Of a DNA stretch of 64,000 nt, positions 61,066-64,000 are shown in pieces (position 1 is the first letter of the stretch; each line of letters starts with the position of its first letter). The stretch lies in the NCBI GenBank assembly GCA_963781305.1, contig CAWAFL010000011.1, positions 434,001 through 498,000 on the forward strand, given 5' to 3'. A program made the translations under genes and the position numbers. Source of the stretch: DASXMT01 sp963781305. GTDB lineage: Bacteria; Actinomycetota; Acidimicrobiia; Acidimicrobiales; RAAP-2. The notes below the pieces were generated by a model. It did no database searches. It had not been told where the DNA came from and saw nothing but the letters and a program-made list of their open reading frames with translations.

Positions 61066-61419
61066 TCACTGGGCAAGCGGGCTGTAGAAGACCAGGCTGT
61101 TGCCCTTGTGGTCGTAGACCACGGCACGACGTTCGTGTGCGTCGTTGTACGGTCCTTTGACGATGGCACCGCCGTTGGCCTCAATCGCCTCCGCGGCAGC
61201 ATCGACATCGGCGGTCTTGATGCCGACGACGACCTTGCCGGGCATCGGGTGGTCCACCGCGGTCGCCAGCGCGAGCGTGATCGACCCACCGTCGAGGGCG
61301 GCGTAGTGGGCGCCGTCGCGAAACTTCAGCGGCATCCCGAGGGTCTCGGTGTAAAACTTGATCGATTCATCGAGGTCGTCGGTTGACAACACGACCATTC
61401 GGACGTCGTAATCGCTCAT
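61066..61419 (-). CDS. VOC-family (glyoxalase/bleomycin-resistance) protein
   Basis: A 117-residue single VOC module pair from ATG 61419 (AAAGGAGGCACC upstream). It starts MSDYDVRMVVLSTDDLDESI, has FYTETLGMPLKFRD, ALDGGSITLALAT, and ends DHKGNSLVFYSPL. The metal ligand set of glyoxalases (His/Glu) is only partly present, so it could be a binding protein or an isomerase. It is convergent to the NTF2-like gene, 7 bp apart. Confidence 0.85.
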   Translation of the reverse strand: MSDYDVRMVVLSTDDLDESIKFYTETLGMPLKFRDGAHYAALDGGSITLALATAVDHPMPGKVVVGIKTADVDAAAEAIEANGGAIVKGPYNDAHERRAVVYDHKGNSLVFYSPLAQ

Positions 61420-61711
61420 TGGTGCCTCCTTTGGACGCCACCATCCTAGAGAACCGCGGTTCGGGCCGTCGTGGAGCGACAAGGTCGTCGGTCCACGGGA
61501 ACGAGCGATCATCGGGGATTTCTTCGACCTGGAGGAACCCCTGCTGTGAGCGCTCCAGTTCGATCAAGGACCTCCCCTTGAGCGTTTGTGGAAGCATCGC
61601 CAGTGGCAGCGCCTGTCAGGAAGTTCGAGTGTGGAAATCGACGAAGAAGAGGACAATTGAACTTCTTCCGGCGACTGCTGCACCATGTACGAAACGATTG
61701 GAGGTGGACCG

Positions 61712-62552
61712 ATGAGTGAAGCGACGGAGCGGGTGTGGCTGGTCACCGGGGCCAACAGCGGCTTCGGTCGAGCGATCGTCGAGGCCGCTATCGCTGCCGG
61801 CGATTTCGTCGTCGCCGCTGGCCGCCGGCCCTCGTCGCTGGACGACGTCGTGGGTCGTTACGCCGGAAAGGTCGACGTAGTGGAGCTGGACGTGACCGAC
61901 GCATCAGGGATCGAGGCGACGGTGCGAGACGTGCTCCATGAGCATGGCCGGATCGACGTGTTGGTCAACAGCGCCGGTCGCACCCACGTCGGAGCCCTCG
62001 AGGAGACGACCGACGCCGAGCTGCGGTCGCTCTTCGAGGTGCACCTCTTCGGTCCCGCCGCCCTCACCCGTGCCGTGCTTCCACATATGCGCTCCCGCGG
62101 TTCGGGTTCGATCGTCCAGTTCAGCAGCATGGGCGGTCAGCTCTCGTTCGCCGGATTCTCTGCCTACAGCGCCACCAAGTTCGCGCTCGAAGGCCTTTCT
62201 GAGGCCCTCGCCGACGAGGTCCGACCCTTCGGGATCAAGGTGCTCGTGGTCGAGCCGGGTGCCTTTCGGACCGGGTTGTTCTCCAACGGGAGCCAGAGCG
62301 GCGAGATCGAGGCGTACGCGGGCACGGTTGGTGCGACGCGGCTGATGGTCGCTGAGGGTGACGGGGTCCCAGCCGGGCGACCCGGCGAAGGCCGCTGCGG
62401 CGATCCTGGCCGCACTCGATGCCGACCAGACGCCCTTGCGGCTGCCACTCGGCGACGATGCCGTCGATGCGATCCTCGCCCACCTCGATGGCGTGGGCAC
62501 CGAGCTATCCGCCTGGGAGAAGGTCGCCCGCGATACCGCGTTCGACAAATAA
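61712..62552 (+). pseudogene. SDR family oxidoreductase, frameshifted near its 3' end
   Basis: From ATG 61712 (GGAGGTGGACCG upstream) an SDR of about 280 residues is encoded. Motifs TGANSGFGRA, NSAGRT, Ser in QFSSMGG and YSATK are intact, and PGAFRTGLF follows. At 62363-62366 (GGGG) one extra G puts it out of frame; reading with one G less gives AEGDGSQPGDPAKAAAAILAA and the natural end ARDTAFDK at 62552. Without that correction the protein gains a long unrelated C-terminal tail running to 62701. The family resembles the DltE/YbbO-like SDRs (retinol-type). Either a recent mutation or consensus error. Confidence 0.85.
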
Positions 62553-62613
62553 GCCGCCGGACATCCACGGGATCAGATTCGGCTCCGTTCTCGGCATCGG
62601 CTCTCGTGGCTTC

Positions 62614-62637
62614 ACCTGGCATTGCCGAATGCCAGGT
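62614..62637. terminator. Perfect hairpin, terminator-like
   Basis: ACCTGGCATT-GCCG-AATGCCAGGT: 10-bp stem and 4-nt loop, 60 bp after the corrected SDR stop. No T-run follows, as is common for actinobacterial terminators. A second smaller hairpin, CGGATCG-AACCTG-CGATCCG, stands at 62653-62672. Confidence 0.45.
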
Positions 62638-62749
62638 CGTACTGGTCGACCCCGGATCGAACCTGCGATCCGCCAGATTGTGGGCCGGCCGGCCGGCCTG
62701 ATCTCCGGCCTCAGAGCTCGGCTGCGCCTTGTCCGCGCTCCCTACAGGC

Positions 62750-62777
62750 TTGACACCCGATACCTCTCTGGTACATT
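62750..62777 (+). promoter_or_regulatory. Sigma-70-type promoter of GntR-ABC operon
   Basis: -35 TTGACA (62750-62755) and -10 TACATT (62772-62777), spaced by 16 bp, the cleanest promoter in the window. It would give a transcript starting about 50 bases before the GntR start. The arms CTTGAC (62749-62754) and GTCAAG (62779-62784) form a wide inverted repeat around it. Confidence 0.6.
62761..62773. promoter_or_regulatory. Operator candidate TACC-N5-GGTA
   Basis: Palindrome TACC-TCTCT-GGTA overlapping the -10 box between the two promoter elements. Binding there by the following YtrA-type GntR protein would block RNA polymerase, the usual autoregulation in this family. Binding is inferred. Confidence 0.45.
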
Positions 62778-62832
62778 AGTCAAGTAATGAACCAACGAAG
62801 AGAACGCTCCACCGGCTGTCTCGGGGTTGTCC

Positions 62833-63210
62833 GTGCTCGATGAAGGAGCACCGATCTTCTCCCAGATCGCTGAGCGCCTGGCCGAGGACATCGCCGAGGG
62901 CACGCTTGCCGAGGGCGACCGAGTGCCGTCCACTAACGAGCTTGCCGCCTTCTACCGGATCAATCCGGCCACCGCGGCCAAAGGCATCAACGTGCTGGCC
63001 GACACCGGGCTGGTGGAGAAGCGCCGCGGTATCGGCATGTTCGTGGCTTCCGGTGCCCGGGCGCGTCTGCTCGGTGACCGTCGCCAGCGGTTTGCCGAGC
63101 GCTTCGTTGAGCCGATGGTCGCCGAAGCCGGTCGGCTTGGAATCGACGAGGACACGCTGATGTCGCTGATTCGAGAGTCCCACCACGTCCAAGGAGGTAT
63201 CAAGATATGA
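62833..63210 (+). CDS. GntR-family (YtrA-type) transcriptional regulator
   Basis: A 125-residue short GntR protein. GTG 62833 is taken; TTG 62827 adds two residues. The wHTH is FSQIAERLAEDIAEGTLAEG, RVPSTNELAAFYRINPATAA and KGINVLADTGLVEKRRGIGM, followed only by a short helical tail, which is the YtrA form. It usually represses its own operon with ABC transporter genes in response to cell-wall stress or a peptide antibiotic. The stop overlaps the next start (ATATGA). Its operator is probably the palindrome at 62761-62773. Confidence 0.9.
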   Translation: MLDEGAPIFSQIAERLAEDIAEGTLAEGDRVPSTNELAAFYRINPATAAKGINVLADTGLVEKRRGIGMFVASGARARLLGDRRQRFAERFVEPMVAEAGRLGIDEDTLMSLIRESHHVQGGIKI

Positions 63211-64000
63211 CGCCGACGATATCGGTGGCCGGCCTGACCCGCCGGTACCGAGGCCAGGACGCGCTCGACGATGTCACCGTCGACATCGAAGGGCCGTGCA
63301 TTACCGGGCTGCTGGGCCGCAACGGCGCCGGGAAGAGCACCCTCATGCGCATCATTGCCAACCAGGAGTTCGCCTCGGCTGGCGGTGTTCGGGTTTTCGG
63401 TACCAGCGCGGCCGAAGACGATGCGATCCTCCGCCGGATGGTCCTCGTGCGGGAGGACCAGATCTTCCCCGACTTCAAGGTTCATCACGCGCTGCGGGCA
63501 GCGTCGTGGTTCTATCCCAACTGGAGCAGCGAGCTGGCCGAGGCACTTCTGCACGACTTCGACCTCCCGACCAACCGGGCGATCAAGAAGCTGTCGCGGG
63601 GGATGCGCTCGGCGCTGGGCATCGTGATCGGCTTGGCCGCGCAAGCCGAGATCACGCTGTTCGACGAGCCCTACGCCGGCCTGGACGCGGTGGCCCGGCA
63701 ACTGTTCTACGACCGACTGCTCGCCAGCTACGCCGAGCATCCCACTACCGTCGTCCTGTCCACCCACCTGATCGACGAAGCCGCCGACCTGCTCGAGCAA
63801 GTGGTGATCATCGACCACGGACGGATCGTGCTCGACGCGCCCGCCGACGACGTTCGCGGCAGTGCCACGACCGTCAGCGGCCCGGTCGCAGCGGTAGAGG
63901 AGTTTGTCGCCGGGCGGCACACCTGGGACCGTCGCCGGATCGCCTCGCAGGAGGCGGTGGTGGTGGCGGGCACGCTCGACGATGGCGACTGGGCCCGGGC
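63207..64000 (+). CDS. ABC transporter ATP-binding protein (YtrB-type), partial
   Basis: From ATG 63207, overlapping the GntR stop, the frame stays open to the window end (at least 264 residues). Walker A GLLGRNGAGKSTL, Q-loop-like LVREDQIFPDFK, signature LSRGMRSALGIVIGLA in place of LSGGQ, Walker B ITLFDEPYAGLD and H-loop STHLIDEA. The G-M-R form of the signature is normal for EcsA/YtrB-type exporters. The membrane partner should follow downstream, outside the window. A stop was not seen, so length and C-terminus are unknown. Confidence 0.92.
   Translation, partial: MTPTISVAGLTRRYRGQDALDDVTVDIEGPCITGLLGRNGAGKSTLMRIIANQEFASAGGVRVFGTSAAEDDAILRRMVLVREDQIFPDFKVHHALRAASWFYPNWSSELAEALLHDFDLPTNRAIKKLSRGMRSALGIVIGLAAQAEITLFDEPYAGLDAVARQLFYDRLLASYAEHPTTVVLSTHLIDEAADLLEQVVIIDHGRIVLDAPADDVRGSATTVSGPVAAVEEFVAGRHTWDRRRIASQEAVVVAGTLDDGDWAR

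Noticed and set aside
62641..62680. tRNA-like GGTTCGATCC sequence on the minus strand
   Set aside because: The T-arm stem does not pair correctly and there are no anticodon or acceptor arms; it is a part of the CGGATCG/CGATCCG hairpin.
62684..62701. GGCCGGCC tandem run
   Set aside because: Simple GC-rich run within a high-GC genome; no sign of function.
1..64000. CRISPR arrays, rRNA or tRNA genes, riboswitches, prophage or complete insertion sequences
   Set aside because: Looked for spaced repeats, conserved RNA stems and integrase/terminal repeat combinations; none was found beyond the remnants listed.

Overview
The window reads as chromosomal DNA of a high-GC actinobacterium, most plausibly a soil or freshwater member of Acidimicrobiia or a Mycobacteriales-like relative. 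The evidence is F420/flavin luciferase-like oxidoreductases (four), many short-chain dehydrogenases, six amidohydrolase-2 enzymes, FAS1-like/MaoC hot-dog dehydratases, paired acyl-CoA dehydrogenases, GTG/TTG starts and frequent 4-bp ATGA/GTGA start-stop overlaps. No rRNA, tRNA or CRISPR array is visible. The taxon is an inference from gene content only.

Layout. 0-9 kb: the tail of a probable crotonase, a DinB-like protein, an F420-type oxidoreductase plus a crotonase, a decayed patch (aldehyde dehydrogenase and transposase remnants), then a minus-strand group of SDR, frameshifted esterase, luciferase-like oxidoreductase and an old-yellow-enzyme-type FAD/FeS oxidoreductase. 8.5-9.4 kb is a gene-poor scar with a 22-bp tandem repeat and a GntR remnant. 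9.4-12.6 kb: SDR, amidohydrolase and cyclase. 12.8-18.4 kb: a haloperoxidase-like hydrolase, a large LuxR/AAA regulator, and an ECF sigma factor whose 5' end is the broken start of a second hydrolase copy. The intact and the broken hydrolase starts share an identical 17-bp upstream element. A 58-residue ORF and a TetR remnant follow. 18.6-21.4 kb (minus): two tandem MarR paralogues and an acyl-CoA ligase.

21.7-38.4 kb is the core: about 15 genes on the + strand, often overlapping, encoding a NitT/TauT-type ABC importer, two paralogous luciferase-like oxidoreductases, a dehydratase, four SDRs, two amidohydrolases, an SMP-30 lactonase, a carboxymuconolactone-decarboxylase-like protein, a CoA ligase and a one-chain 2-oxoacid dehydrogenase E1. 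Together they look like uptake and breakdown of one organic acid that I cannot name. Its SDR+amidohydrolase pair recurs at 9.4-11.4 kb.

38.4-51 kb holds unlinked accessory genes: TetR with a divergent MFS-universal-stress fusion and two matching palindromes between them, a secreted Ser-rich protein with a possible beta-pore segment, an orphan sugar-binding lipoprotein/exported protein, a quinone oxidoreductase, beta-propeller, NmrA-like and amidohydrolase genes, and a type IB topoisomerase. 51-61 kb is a second acyl-CoA/catabolic set: epoxide-hydrolase-like protein, two-subunit hydratase, two-subunit acyl-CoA dehydrogenase, HAD protein, double hot-dog protein, PEP-mutase-family lyase and two amidohydrolases. 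The right end has NTF2-like and VOC proteins, a frameshifted SDR, and a YtrA-type GntR regulator with a coupled ABC ATPase that runs off the window. Two genes are broken by single-base indels in G/C runs, which may be biology or consensus error.
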